Below, in pieces: positions 43,303-52,405 of a stretch of DNA of 52,422 bases. Each line of letters starts with the position of its first letter. The stretch's first letter is position 1. Origin of the DNA: an uncultured Clostridium sp. (GTDB lineage: Bacteria; Bacillota; Clostridia; TANB77; CAG-508); the NCBI GenBank assembly GCA_947569365.1, contig CANOSM010000012.1, positions 1 to 52,422 of the forward strand, in the 5' to 3' direction. Position numbers and translations under genes: made by a program. The notes under the pieces are model-generated. The model did no database searches. It was not told the DNA's origin and saw nothing but the letters and a program-made list of their open reading frames with translations.

Positions 43303-44958
43303 TTATGAAGTAAAACTCATTACTTCTTTATCTTGATTATTCATTATAATATTTACACTACCATCTTTAATTTCTATAATCTTATCAACATTTTTTATTG
43401 TAGTTAGTCTATGAGCAATAATAAGAACTGTACTAGTCTGTGAAATTTTATCAATAATATTTTGTATCATTTTTTCTGTTCTTAAATCAATATTTGATGT
43501 TGGTTCATCAAATATATAAATACTTGCTTCATGTATTATAGCTCTTATAAATGCTATAATTTGTAGTTCTCCCTGTGATAATCTATTTATATTAACTACT
43601 TCATCTAATCCATTTTCTAATCTTGAAAGTAATGGACTTGCACCAATTTTATTTATAATATCTAATATTTGTTCATCTAATATATCTGTTTTATCTAGTA
43701 TAATGTTCCTTCTTAAAGTATCATTTAGGACATACGCATTCTGGGAAATATATGAAATATTGTGTCTTATTGATTCTATTGATATTTGTTCTATATCAAA
43801 ACCATCAATAGTAATAGTCCCTTCTTTTATAGGATATAATCTCATTAGAGCTTGTGTCATTGTTGTTTTTCCTGATCCTGTTTTTCCTATAATAGCAACT
43901 TTTTCGCCTTGGTTAATTTTAAATGTAGCATTTTTAAAAATATATTTTTTATTATAAGCAAAACTTACATCTTCAAATTCAATATTTCCTTTAAATTTTT
44001 CAATTACATATCCTATATAAATATCTTCCTTTTCTTTTATTTTTAAAATTGTATTAATTCTTTCTAATGAAACTGTTGCCTCTTGAATTTCTTCTATTTG
44101 ATTAAAGATTTCTTTTAATGGGTTAAAACATTGTTTTATATAATATAACAATATGTATATTGTTCCCAAACTATAAGTTATGTTTATATTTAAAGCATAA
44201 TATAAAATTGCATAAATTCCTACTGATTCTAGAAGCACTCCAACAGGCCATAAAAATGAGTTTAGAGAAGTATATTTAAATCTATTTTTTAGTTCTTCAT
44301 CTAATAAATTATTTACTTTTGCTATGTTTTTTTCTTCAAGTGAAAAGAATCTTGTTAATTTACTTTTATTATAATCTTCTGAATATTGTCTATTTTCTAA
44401 ATCTCTTTTGTCTAATATCACTTTATCAATTTTTTTTAATTTACTGATAAGCATATATGAATATGATGCAATGGCAGTAATAATAGTTATACCTATTATT
44501 GCTAATTTAATATCAATTATTAGCATTACAATTATCATTAATAAAATATGTAAAATATCATTTAATACAACTGGGATATTATTCGAAAATAAAGATTTTA
44601 CGTTTTCAGCATCTAATGTTAATCTTGTATAAATATCTGATGATGCAAATTTATTAAATGTTTCTAATTTCATAGCTAGTACTTTGTTAAGCATAGTATC
44701 TCTTAGTTCACTTAACATTTTATTAGATAAAAAATTAGTTTCTTTATTTTTAATTGCCTTTATTAATATTATGCCTATTCTGGCTGATAAATATATACTT
44801 ACTAGAACTAGAATTCTTTTTGTTGCTATATTTCTTGAAAATTCATCAATGATTAATTTTAGAATATATGGTGCTACAACATTTAAAATATTTATTAATA
44901 TTAATAATATTATAATTAAAACAATTATTTTTTTGTTATTACTAACTATTTTAATCAA
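43303..44958 (-). CDS. ABC exporter half-transporter B (consensus ATPase site)
   Basis: About 551 residues: six membrane helices (type IV exporter fold), then an ATPase domain. Walker A is AIIGKTGSGKTTMT, Q-loop ISYISQNAYV, Walker B IYIFDEPTSNID with the catalytic Glu, and switch IIAHRLTTI. The signature is non-standard, LSQGELQ in place of LSGGQ. Together with the upstream half (whose Walker B lacks the Glu) it should form a heterodimer. The frame is open 16 codons upstream of the chosen TTG (44958-44956), but that TTG lies six bases after GGAGGGAG and overlaps the stop of the upstream gene, as in coupled translation. Multidrug or peptide export is likely. Confidence 0.88.
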   Translation of the reverse strand: MIKIVSNNKKIIVLIIILLILINILNVVAPYILKLIIDEFSRNIATKRILVLVSIYLSARIGIILIKAIKNKETNFLSNKMLSELRDTMLNKVLAMKLETFNKFASSDIYTRLTLDAENVKSLFSNNIPVVLNDILHILLMIIVMLIIDIKLAIIGITIITAIASYSYMLISKLKKIDKVILDKRDLENRQYSEDYNKSKLTRFFSLEEKNIAKVNNLLDEELKNRFKYTSLNSFLWPVGVLLESVGIYAILYYALNINITYSLGTIYILLYYIKQCFNPLKEIFNQIEEIQEATVSLERINTILKIKEKEDIYIGYVIEKFKGNIEFEDVSFAYNKKYIFKNATFKINQGEKVAIIGKTGSGKTTMTQALMRLYPIKEGTITIDGFDIEQISIESIRHNISYISQNAYVLNDTLRRNIILDKTDILDEQILDIINKIGASPLLSRLENGLDEVVNINRLSQGELQIIAFIRAIIHEASIYIFDEPTSNIDLRTEKMIQNIIDKISQTSTVLIIAHRLTTIKNVDKIIEIKDGSVNIIMNNQDKEVMSFTS

Positions 44959-46693
44959 TTTCTTCTCCCTCCATCTCATATTTATACATTTCTCTATATA
45001 GCTCACTATTCTCTAATAATTCTTGATGTGTACCATTTGCTAAAATTTCTCCATCTACCATTAAATAGATTTTATCTAATTTTTCTATATCTGTTACTTT
45101 ATTTGCTATCATAATAATTGTTTTATCATTTTTACTTAAAATATTATTTAATATTTCCTTTCCTGTCTTTTTATCTAAAGCAGAAAAAATATCATCTAAA
45201 ATAATAAAATCTTTATCTACTATTATATTTCTAGCTACTGCAATTCTTTGTCTTTGGCCACCTGATAATTTTGCTCCTTTTTCTCCTACTAATTCTTCAA
45301 ATTCATTTTCCATTTTAAATATGTCTCTTAATATGTTTGCTTCATCTGTGGCTTGTATAATCTTTTTACCTTGATAATTAGTCTCTAATGTAATATTATT
45401 TTTTATTGTATCATTTATTAGATTATCTTTTTGTAATACATAGCTTATATTTTTAAATAAACTATATTTATTAATTTTTGTAATGTCTATTCCATTAATA
45501 TATACTTGATTTTCATTTATTTGATAAAGCCCTGAAATAATATTCATTAAGGTTGTTTTTCCACTTCCAAACATTCCTATAATTCCTACTTTTTCATTTT
45601 TATTAATTTCAAAATTTATATTTTTTATTACTGGTTTTGTAGAATTTATATAGCTATAACATAAATTAGTTACTTTTAAATTATTAATACTATCAATTAT
45701 TTCTTTTCCTTCTTGTTCATATATTTCTACATCCATTATTTGATTAAATCTATTAACTGATTGTTTCAAATATACAATTCCATCTGTAATCTCTTTTATT
45801 CTTTTGGAAAAAGATTTAAATATACTATCAATAAAAGTAACAAATACAGCTAAAGAACCTACTGTTATGTCTCCATTTGTACATAAAAAAGCTCCACATG
45901 CTATTGCTAACATATAACATATTCCTTCTGATATATTAATTACATTATCAATATTTGCATCTATTTTTCCAACTTTATAATCTTTTTGTTTCATTTTTTC
46001 ATTTTCTTTTTCAAAAATTTGCTTTTGTTTATATTGATTGTTATATAATTTTATAAGTGTAAAATTACTTGTGTTTTCTTCAATAATATTTGATATTTTT
46101 ACATATTCTTTTCTCGCTTCTTCTACTTTTTTCTGTTTCTTATTATATAGTATTATATTTAAAATTAATGTAATAGGTATAATTACTACTAGGATAATTG
46201 ATAATTTAATATTTATAGTTTGTGCTGACATAATAATTATTAGAATTGGTGTCATAAGTAAATCTATGATTGACTGAAAAAAATTGCCTAAAAATTTTCT
46301 TATCATTGGTATTTCTTTTGTTAGATATGCTAATAATTTTCCTTTTTCAGTTCTATCATAATATTCTTCTTTAACATATTGTAATTTGTGATATATTTCT
46401 TTTCTTATTCTAGTATCTGATGCTCTTGCTACTATAAAATAGCAAATTCTTTTTGTAGTATTAGGAATAAAAACAATTGCAGAATAAAAAATAAGTTTAT
46501 AAAGTTCCTGCATTATTTGCTCTTTTGATGCATTTGATTGTAATATCATATCTAAAATTTTACCAATTATTTGTGTATTTAATAATGTAATATATATAGT
46601 AATTGTTTGAAATAATATCCCTAAAATATATAGCGGAAATGTCTTTTTAAATTCTTGTTTTAAAAATTTGTTCATTTTATAGTTTGCTTTCAT
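44951..46693 (-). CDS. ABC exporter half-transporter A (degenerate ATPase site)
   Basis: 580 residues: six membrane helices and an ATPase domain. Walker A is IIGMFGSGKTTLMN, signature KLSGGQRQRIAVARN (consensus), and Walker B FIILDDIFSALD, where Asp replaces the catalytic Glu. The switch region also lacks the usual His (TIIMIANKVTD). These are the marks of the degenerate half in heterodimeric exporters of the TM287/288 or BmrCD type. AGGAGG lies four to five bases before the ATG. It is the first gene of the pair, with a promoter at 46720-46748. Confidence 0.92.
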   Translation of the reverse strand: MKANYKMNKFLKQEFKKTFPLYILGILFQTITIYITLLNTQIIGKILDMILQSNASKEQIMQELYKLIFYSAIVFIPNTTKRICYFIVARASDTRIRKEIYHKLQYVKEEYYDRTEKGKLLAYLTKEIPMIRKFLGNFFQSIIDLLMTPILIIIMSAQTINIKLSIILVVIIPITLILNIILYNKKQKKVEEARKEYVKISNIIEENTSNFTLIKLYNNQYKQKQIFEKENEKMKQKDYKVGKIDANIDNVINISEGICYMLAIACGAFLCTNGDITVGSLAVFVTFIDSIFKSFSKRIKEITDGIVYLKQSVNRFNQIMDVEIYEQEGKEIIDSINNLKVTNLCYSYINSTKPVIKNINFEINKNEKVGIIGMFGSGKTTLMNIISGLYQINENQVYINGIDITKINKYSLFKNISYVLQKDNLINDTIKNNITLETNYQGKKIIQATDEANILRDIFKMENEFEELVGEKGAKLSGGQRQRIAVARNIIVDKDFIILDDIFSALDKKTGKEILNNILSKNDKTIIMIANKVTDIEKLDKIYLMVDGEILANGTHQELLENSELYREMYKYEMEGEEID

Positions 46694-46719
46694 TTTTCCT
46701 CCTAATTTATATATTACTA

Positions 46720-46748
46720 TTTATATCATTAAGCAACATTTTTCGCAA
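46720..46748 (-). promoter_or_regulatory. Candidate promoter of the ABC exporter pair
   Basis: Minus strand: -35 TTGCGA (46748-46743), 17-base spacer, -10 TATAAA (46725-46720). The transcript starts about 20 bases before the AGGAGG site. Confidence 0.55.
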
Positions 46749-46767
46749 TTAGAAAGAAAGAAATTTT

Positions 46768-46791
46768 ACATTTTTACATTTTCACATTTTC
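46768..46791 (+). repeat. Three 8-base tandem repeats
   Basis: ACATTTTT, ACATTTTC, ACATTTTC in direct succession, about 20 bases upstream of the exporter -35 element. A regulator binding site is possible; slippage in AT-rich DNA is the simple alternative. Confidence 0.5.
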
Positions 46792-46871
46792 TGTTTTAAA
46801 CTGCTCATTTAATATATTATAGTTATAGTTATCATTGTTTAATAAATAATATACAAGTGGCAAACTTTTTG

Positions 46872-46913
46872 GATAACACAAAAGGCAAATAGTTTCAAAA
46901 TTATTTGCCTTTT
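46872..46913 (-). terminator. Terminator of the Bce-type ATPase-permease unit
   Basis: Perfect 12-base arms (46880-46891 / 46902-46913, AAAAGGCAAATA), 10-base loop, T-rich tail on the minus strand. Just over 110 bases past the permease stop. Confidence 0.7.
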
Positions 46914-47026
46914 TAACTTTTTAATTTTTAGGTTATTAACTTTTTTAATTTTTAATATATTTCATTATTTTTAACAAAGTTCTTATTTAAATGTTAATAC
47001 AAGGTATATCTTTTCCTTTGTATCTT

Positions 47027-49084
47027 CTATTGATTTCCATTTATATTTCTATCAAATTGTACATCTGTTGCTATAAAATAAATTCCATAAACTGTAATTA
47101 ATATTCCAAATATAATTGCCATATTACTTAAAATTTCTTTTGTAGTTACCGCTATTGTAAACATATTTCCTATACTTAACATAGCAGGGATACTAACTAT
47201 TATTGGAACTATCATTGGAGTAGCGAAATAGAAAAATAACTGTTTGAATATTAATCTATTTATTTGAAACTCATCCATTCCTAGTTTTTTTAATAAATCG
47301 TATCTATATTTGTATTTCTCAGAATCACTTAATTGTTGTATAGCAAGCAGTGTAGATGCTCCCATTATAAATATTAGTGCTACATAAAAAGCTAAAAATG
47401 ATATAATTGCATAAAATGATTTTGCTTCACTCATTCTTTTTCCTTTTGTTTGTATATCTCCAAGTAGTCTTTCCATATTATACTGACGATTTTCTCCATC
47501 TATTTCTTCTGCCATTGATATATTTTCTTTTGGAACAAGTTCCATTAATCCCTGATAAAAATTTTCATCTGTTATTTTTTCTGTTGTAGCAGCTAATTTA
47601 TATCCAAAGTCAAAATAATATATATCTGTATCTTCAGCATTATTTCCATTTCTTAATTTTTCATCTTCTTTTTCAATAAGTTGAATTAGATTATCTGGTA
47701 CTATAATTGAATAGTAATAACCATTAAATGAGACCTGTGCTAAATTTTCATCTTTAATCTCTTTTATTTTTACGTTTTTTCCTACCATTTGAATTTTATT
47801 ATTTTCCTTTATATATTTTTCAAATGGTTTCCTCATTGTTTTCATACAGTTTATAATTATTTCATCATCTTGTAAATTTACTTTCTCATATCCTAACATC
47901 TGTCTTAATTTATTATAGTCTGTTAGTCTCATTACATATTCAATTCCATCTCTATTCATTCCTTCAAATACTGTATTTTTAAGTGCTTTTGATATTCCTA
48001 TATCTTTTATATAATATAATCTATATTCATACATATCTTTAATTTTTTCATTTTGATTAATGTATTCTTTATATTTTGAGAAATCTCCATCATTTGAACT
48101 TATCATAATTTCAAATGGGTATCCCATTTCTATTTCATTATTTAACATATTATTACAAAGTAATGCTACATTTCCTCCAATTAATATAACTACAAACATT
48201 ACAGATATTGTTGCAATCGTTATGCTCATTGTATTAATTTTTGATGTTAAATTTCTATATAAAAACATATTATCTTTTTTATATTTTCTTGATTTATTGT
48301 TCAGATATCTTTTTACAATAAAATTTGAAATGCTAATATAGAATAAGTAAATTCCTGTAATTAATAACACTATTGCTACAAGTACATTTGTGCCTGTCAT
48401 ATTACTTACATTTGTAAATTCCTTATGATTTAAAAATAGCGCTACTCCTAGTAATACAATAGATATGACAAATACTAAAGTATTTCCTTTTGATTTTTTT
48501 ATTATATTATTTTCATTTTTCTTATCTGCATATAATAAGTCATAAACTTTTGTTTTCTTTATCTTTTTTCTACTGTTTAATAAAACTAATAAAAATATTC
48601 CAAAGAAGTATATAGCTGTTATTCCTACTGCTTTTATGCTAAATGTTATTCCTATTTTATATGGCTGATTAAATAAATTCATAATAATTGAAGTAAATAT
48701 TTGATATAAAAATGTTCCAAGTATTATTCCTACTATAAATGCTATTCCTCCTATAATAAGGTTTTCTAATGTAAACATATTAGAAATATTTTTCTTTTCT
48801 ATTCCTAATATTTGATATGTTCCAAATTCCCTACTTCTTTTTTCTAACATAAATTTCATACAATAATTAATTAGCCATGCCATAATTAGAACAATAAGTA
48901 TACTAATTCCCATTATAGCTGTTGAAAAAGATTCCATAAGAGATGATAGTTCGCTTATATCTTTTGAAACAGCTATAGAATTAAAGCTAAACATTAATGC
49001 TACTGATATGATAACAGTTATAAAATAAATAATATAATCTTGTGCTTGTCTTTTTGCATTTCTAAAGGATAATTTACCTAACAT
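47027..49084 (-). CDS. Bce-type ABC transporter permease
   Basis: 685 residues with ten membrane helices, FtsX-like. Four N-terminal helices and four more precede a large outer domain (about residues 320-560, between helices 7 and 8). Three C-terminal helices then end in a short tail. The N-terminal MLGKLSFRNAKRQAQDYIIYFITVI is typical, split here as LSFRNAKRQAQDY and IIYFITVI. In Bce systems this permease frees target lipids from antimicrobial peptides such as bacitracin and also signals to the kinase. A GTG four codons upstream is inside the ribosome binding site; the ATG at 49084-49082, nine bases after GGAGGTG, is chosen. It overlaps the ATPase gene end by 11 bases. Confidence 0.92.
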   Translation of the reverse strand: MLGKLSFRNAKRQAQDYIIYFITVIISVALMFSFNSIAVSKDISELSSLMESFSTAIMGISILIVLIMAWLINYCMKFMLEKRSREFGTYQILGIEKKNISNMFTLENLIIGGIAFIVGIILGTFLYQIFTSIIMNLFNQPYKIGITFSIKAVGITAIYFFGIFLLVLLNSRKKIKKTKVYDLLYADKKNENNIIKKSKGNTLVFVISIVLLGVALFLNHKEFTNVSNMTGTNVLVAIVLLITGIYLFYISISNFIVKRYLNNKSRKYKKDNMFLYRNLTSKINTMSITIATISVMFVVILIGGNVALLCNNMLNNEIEMGYPFEIMISSNDGDFSKYKEYINQNEKIKDMYEYRLYYIKDIGISKALKNTVFEGMNRDGIEYVMRLTDYNKLRQMLGYEKVNLQDDEIIINCMKTMRKPFEKYIKENNKIQMVGKNVKIKEIKDENLAQVSFNGYYYSIIVPDNLIQLIEKEDEKLRNGNNAEDTDIYYFDFGYKLAATTEKITDENFYQGLMELVPKENISMAEEIDGENRQYNMERLLGDIQTKGKRMSEAKSFYAIISFLAFYVALIFIMGASTLLAIQQLSDSEKYKYRYDLLKKLGMDEFQINRLIFKQLFFYFATPMIVPIIVSIPAMLSIGNMFTIAVTTKEILSNMAIIFGILITVYGIYFIATDVQFDRNINGNQ

Positions 49085-49841
49085 CTTTTGGTTCACCTCC
49101 CAAAAGTGCTAATACATCTAGTATTTCATTATAGAAATCTTTTCTTTGTTTTTCTCCTTTTTCTATTCTATTAAAGATTTTCCCATCTTTTAAAAATAGT
49201 ATTTTCTTACAATAACTTGCAGATACAGGATCATGTGTAACCATTAAAATTGTAGCTTTCATTTTACTATTCATTTCTTCCATAATCTCTAATAACTGTC
49301 TTGCAGATTTACTATCTAAACTTCCTGTTGGTTCATCTGCAAGTATTATTTTAGGATTATTTATAATAGCTCTACAAGATGCACATCTTTGTTTTTGTCC
49401 TCCAGATACTTGGTATGGATATTTGTTTAAAATATTTTCTATTCCTAATCTTTTACTAATCTCTATTATTCTTTTGTCTATATCTTTTTCTGCTACTTTA
49501 TTTATAGTTAGAATTAGAGCAATGTTTTCTTCTATTGTTAAAGTATCTAGCAAATTAAAATCTTGAAATATAAATCCTAGATTTTCCCTTCTAAATCTTG
49601 CAATATTTTCTTCTTTTATTTCTGTTATATCTTCATTTTCCAAATAAATGTGTCCAGAACTTACTGTATCAATTGTAGAAATGCAATTTAAAAGTGTTGT
49701 TTTTCCGCTTCCACTCGCTCCCATAATCCCTATAAATTCACTTTCTTCTACATCAAAACTAATACCATCTATTGCTTTTGTAATATTGTCTTTATTACCA
49801 TAATATTTTTGTATATTGTCTACTTTTAATATTTTTCTCAA
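49074..49841 (-). CDS. Bce-type ABC transporter ATPase
   Basis: 255 residues. Walker A is GIMGASGSGKTTLLN, Q-loop GFIFQDFNLLDTLTIEENI, signature YQVSGGQKQRCASCRAI, Walker B IILADEPTGSLDSKSA and H-loop LMVTHDP. Family-typical wording ASGSGKTTLLNCISTID and RENLGFIFQDFNLLD supports the MacB/Bce class. The signature is VSGGQ rather than LSGGQ. The TTG at 49841-49839 (eight bases after AAGGAG) is the likely start; the GTG at 49850 lies inside the ribosome binding site. A regulator box and promoter lie upstream (49873-49940), so the ATPase-permease pair can be switched separately from the regulator genes. Confidence 0.93.
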   Translation of the reverse strand: MRKILKVDNIQKYYGNKDNITKAIDGISFDVEESEFIGIMGASGSGKTTLLNCISTIDTVSSGHIYLENEDITEIKEENIARFRRENLGFIFQDFNLLDTLTIEENIALILTINKVAEKDIDKRIIEISKRLGIENILNKYPYQVSGGQKQRCASCRAIINNPKIILADEPTGSLDSKSARQLLEIMEEMNSKMKATILMVTHDPVSASYCKKILFLKDGKIFNRIEKGEKQRKDFYNEILDVLALLGGEPKDVR

Positions 49842-49872
49842 AATAATCACTCCTTACTTTTTTGTTACATTC

Positions 49873-49940
49873 ATTATATTATGATTTTTTTTAGTTTCAT
49901 ATAGAAGTAGTTTGCATTTATCTTACAGTTTTGTAAGATA
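49873..49940 (-). promoter_or_regulatory. Response-regulator box and promoter of the Bce-type transporter genes
   Basis: Perfect 8-base inverted repeat TATCTTAC (49919-49926) / GTAAGATA (49933-49940). It contains TTACA-GTTT-TGTAA, exactly the TNACA-N4-TGTAA form that I recall for BceR-like regulators. A -10 TATAAT (49878-49873, minus) lies about 40 bases nearer the gene with a poor -35, as expected for an activator-dependent promoter. Confidence 0.7.
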
Positions 49941-49973
49941 AAATAAATCCCCTTGTAATTAAGGGAACTTTAG

Positions 49974-50987
49974 CTAGCTTTCATTTATCTTTTTAATTCT
50001 TGGAATTGTAATAATTATATTTGTATATTCATTTTCTAAGCTTTTCACTTCTATTACCATTCCAAGTTCCTCACATAATCTTTTACATAAATATAATCCT
50101 ATTCCAGTAGATTTTTTTTGACTTCTACCATTTGTGCCTGTAAATCCTTTATCAAATATTCTATCTATTTCACTTTTCTTAATTCCTATACCATTATCTT
50201 TAATTGATAATTTAACTTTTTCTTTGTATTCTAAAACTTCAATTATTATTTCAGACCTTTGCTGTTTTCTATATTTAATAGCATTTATTATGATTTGATT
50301 TAATATAAACTCTAACCATTTCTCGTCTGTATAAGCTGATAGTTCTATGTTTTTGTTTTCTACTTTCATATCATTTTGAATCATAAGCTTTTTGTTCTTT
50401 GCTAAAACGTTTCTAATTATATCTCCTAAATTTATCTTTCTTATCATAAAATCATTTGACACTTGGTCTAGTCTTGCATAAAATAAAACTTGTTCTACAT
50501 AGTTATTGATTTCTTCTATTTCTTCATCTATTTTATTTGTTATTTCTGATTTATTATTTTCGCATAATAGTTTACATATAGTAATTGGCATTTTAATTTC
50601 ATGTACCCAACTTTCTATATATTCTTTATATTCTCTTTGTGCTGTTCTTACATTTGTTACATTTTCTATCATAGATTTATTGGCTTTTTTTAGTATTCTA
50701 TAATAAGCTAAATTTTCTTGCATTCTAGGTTTTTTAATAACTTCTGATATAAGATATTTTTCTTCTAGATTATCTATTACATTTTGTATTTCTTTAATAT
50801 ATTTATTTTTTCTCCAATAATTAATAAAAAATCCTGTCATAAAAAATATACAAGATATGCTTATTATTACAATAATAGCATTTTTATTTATTTCCATTGC
50901 ATTTGAATATTCTAAAATAACTATACAATAAATAATAAATCCTAATAATAAATTAATTTTATCTTTTACATATTTATATAATTTCAA
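49974..50987 (-). CDS. Bce-type intramembrane-sensing histidine kinase
   Basis: About 337 residues. Two membrane helices near the N-terminus (about 12-27 and 36-55) are joined by a loop of fewer than ten residues, the mark of intramembrane-sensing kinases that have no sensor domain and rely on the transporter. The phosphoacceptor motif is ESWVHEIKMPITI (His129). The ATPase domain has NQIIINAIKYRK (N box), DNGIGIKKSEIDRIFDKGFTG, and STGIGLYLCKRLCEELG. A GTG at 50999 has no ribosome binding site; the TTG at 50987-50985, six bases after GGGG, is preferred. It follows the regulator gene by 33 bases. Confidence 0.92.
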   Translation of the reverse strand: MKLYKYVKDKINLLLGFIIYCIVILEYSNAMEINKNAIIVIISISCIFFMTGFFINYWRKNKYIKEIQNVIDNLEEKYLISEVIKKPRMQENLAYYRILKKANKSMIENVTNVRTAQREYKEYIESWVHEIKMPITICKLLCENNKSEITNKIDEEIEEINNYVEQVLFYARLDQVSNDFMIRKINLGDIIRNVLAKNKKLMIQNDMKVENKNIELSAYTDEKWLEFILNQIIINAIKYRKQQRSEIIIEVLEYKEKVKLSIKDNGIGIKKSEIDRIFDKGFTGTNGRSQKKSTGIGLYLCKRLCEELGMVIEVKSLENEYTNIIITIPRIKKINES

Positions 50988-51020
50988 TTTTTTCCCCACT
51001 TCTAATTTGAAAAATATTTT

Positions 51021-51689
51021 TTAGATTTTATACCCTTGTCCTCTTTTAGTTTCAATTAAATCTTCAATTCCTATATCTCTTAACTTTTCTCTTAATCTTG
51101 TTATAATAACACTTAGACTATTATCATCTGCATATACTTCATTATCCCATAGAAAATTAATAATATCTGCTCTTGGTATTATTTTATCTTTATTAGTGAA
51201 TAAATAAAATAATGTTTTTATTTCTGTTTTTGTTAGTTCTATTTGTTTTTCATTATATTGTACTACTGATTTTAAAGTATCAAGTACAATCCCTTTATGT
51301 TCTATTTTACTTTCTTGTTTTTGTTTAGAATATGTTCTATTTAATAAGTTTTGTATTCTAGCTAATAATATTGGTACATTGTATGGCTTTTCTATATAAT
51401 CATCTCCACCTAACATAATTCCATTTAATTCATCCATTGAGTTATTTCTGCTTGTTACAAATATAATAGGAACTTTTGATTTAGCTCTTACTTTACTACA
51501 TATTTCAAACCCATTTTTATCTGGAAGATTGATATCTAGTAATACTAAATGTGCTTGCTCTTCTAATATTGTATAATCAACATTCTTAAATTCTGAAATA
51601 GCTTTTACTTCATAACCACTATTCTTAAGTAATATTTTAAGTTCTTCTCGTATTTGTTTATCATCTTCAATAATTATTATCTTAAACAT
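51021..51689 (-). CDS. Bce-type OmpR/PhoB-family response regulator
   Basis: 222 residues. The receiver domain has the acidic pair IIIEDDKQ, phosphoacceptor Asp52 in LVLLDINLPDKNG, VTSRNNS and EKPYN. The winged-helix output domain runs from about residue 130 with LTKTEIKTLFYLFTN, DNSLSVIITRLREKL and ETKRGQGYKI. When phosphorylated by the neighbouring kinase it should activate the ATPase-permease operon through the inverted repeat at 49919-49940. An AAGGAT lies about six bases before the ATG. It heads the regulator-kinase unit, with a promoter at 51768-51796. Confidence 0.94.
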   Translation of the reverse strand: MFKIIIIEDDKQIREELKILLKNSGYEVKAISEFKNVDYTILEEQAHLVLLDINLPDKNGFEICSKVRAKSKVPIIFVTSRNNSMDELNGIMLGGDDYIEKPYNVPILLARIQNLLNRTYSKQKQESKIEHKGIVLDTLKSVVQYNEKQIELTKTEIKTLFYLFTNKDKIIPRADIINFLWDNEVYADDNSLSVIITRLREKLRDIGIEDLIETKRGQGYKI

Positions 51690-51767
51690 TTTTATTATCC
51701 TTTCTATCAGGCTATATCACTTTTGTAATTTTATAATATAAATATTTTAATAGCTTAACTTCTTATT

Positions 51768-51796
51768 ATTTTACTTTTTTATAAATAGTTTTTCAA
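51768..51796 (-). promoter_or_regulatory. Promoter of the regulator-kinase genes
   Basis: Minus strand: -35 TTGAAA (51796-51791), 17-base spacer, -10 TAAAAT (51773-51768). The leader before the ATG is about 70 bases. No second regulator box is seen here. Confidence 0.55.
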
Positions 51797-51887
51797 GATT
51801 TACTATTACCTTTCATTTATGTTTCGTACTTTTTATCAAAGATATTTCTTATTTTGCAACTTATCTTCTATTATTTTTTAATTATTA

Positions 51888-51933
51888 CATAAGAAAAATA
51901 ATCACTTTATATTTTAATATAAAATGATTATTT
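51888..51933 (-). terminator. Terminator of the small membrane-anchored protein gene
   Basis: 18-base arms (51896-51913 / 51916-51933) with one G-T pair and a 2-base turn; T-rich on the minus-strand exit. It begins 21 bases after the stop codon. Confidence 0.75.
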
Positions 51934-51953
51934 AAAACTCTAGTATCTATATA

Positions 51954-52277
51954 TTATCTATTACACATACTGCCAGAACAATTTCTTCTAAAGTTATTAT
52001 TTAAGTATTGATTATGATGATGTCTTTCACAATTATTATTTTGCTCATATATTGGACAATTCTCATTTTGTACACAATTGTTATTATAATTTATATATAT
52101 GTCATTAGTTTGTTCTCTTATAATATTATTATTTTGCATTTCTTTATTAAGTATTTCTCTTCTTAGTTCTTGTTTCTCTTGTCTTGATATTGCTTGAACA
52201 TATGAATTAACAAATACTATACCTAATAATAACAATACTACAAAAGCTATAAAACAAAATAGTGCTTTATTTTTCAT
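51954..52277 (-). CDS. Small membrane-anchored Asn/His/Cys-rich protein
   Basis: 107 residues; not recognised. One hydrophobic N-terminal segment (about residues 5-27) is either a membrane anchor or an uncleaved signal. A short charged helix follows (SRQEKQELRREILNKEM), then a tail of about 55 residues rich in Asn with four to five Cys and a His cluster (CERHHHNQY). The Cys/His content outside the membrane suggests metal binding or disulfide cross-linking at the cell or spore surface; this is inference. GGAGTG precedes the ATG by eight bases, and the gene has its own terminator, so it is real. Confidence 0.65.
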   Translation of the reverse strand: MKNKALFCFIAFVVLLLLGIVFVNSYVQAISRQEKQELRREILNKEMQNNNIIREQTNDIYINYNNNCVQNENCPIYEQNNNCERHHHNQYLNNNFRRNCSGSMCNR

Positions 52278-52375
52278 AATATATCACTCCTTTCTATTTT
52301 TATTTCCAATCATTTTCTTATTATACTATCATATAATATAATTATTAGCAATTATTACTAATATATATTCAGGAT

Positions 52376-52405
52376 TAAGAAATGAAATTTATTTTTCATT
52401 TCTTA
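52376..52405. repeat. Perfect 12-base inverted repeat at the right edge
   Basis: TAAGAAATGAAA (52376-52387) and its complement (52394-52405), 6-base loop. Neither side has a long T-run, so a terminator for a gene beyond the edge is possible but not certain. The remaining 52278-52375 holds only the leader of the small protein gene. Confidence 0.5.

Larger units (their letters stand above)
46694..47026. other. Noncoding region between the Bce-type permease and exporter genes
   Basis: About 330 bases. It contains the exporter promoter (46720-46748), three 8-base tandem repeats (46768-46791) and the terminator of the Bce-type ATPase-permease unit (46872-46913). Nothing else is recognised; no open frame has a ribosome binding site. 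Confidence 0.6.
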
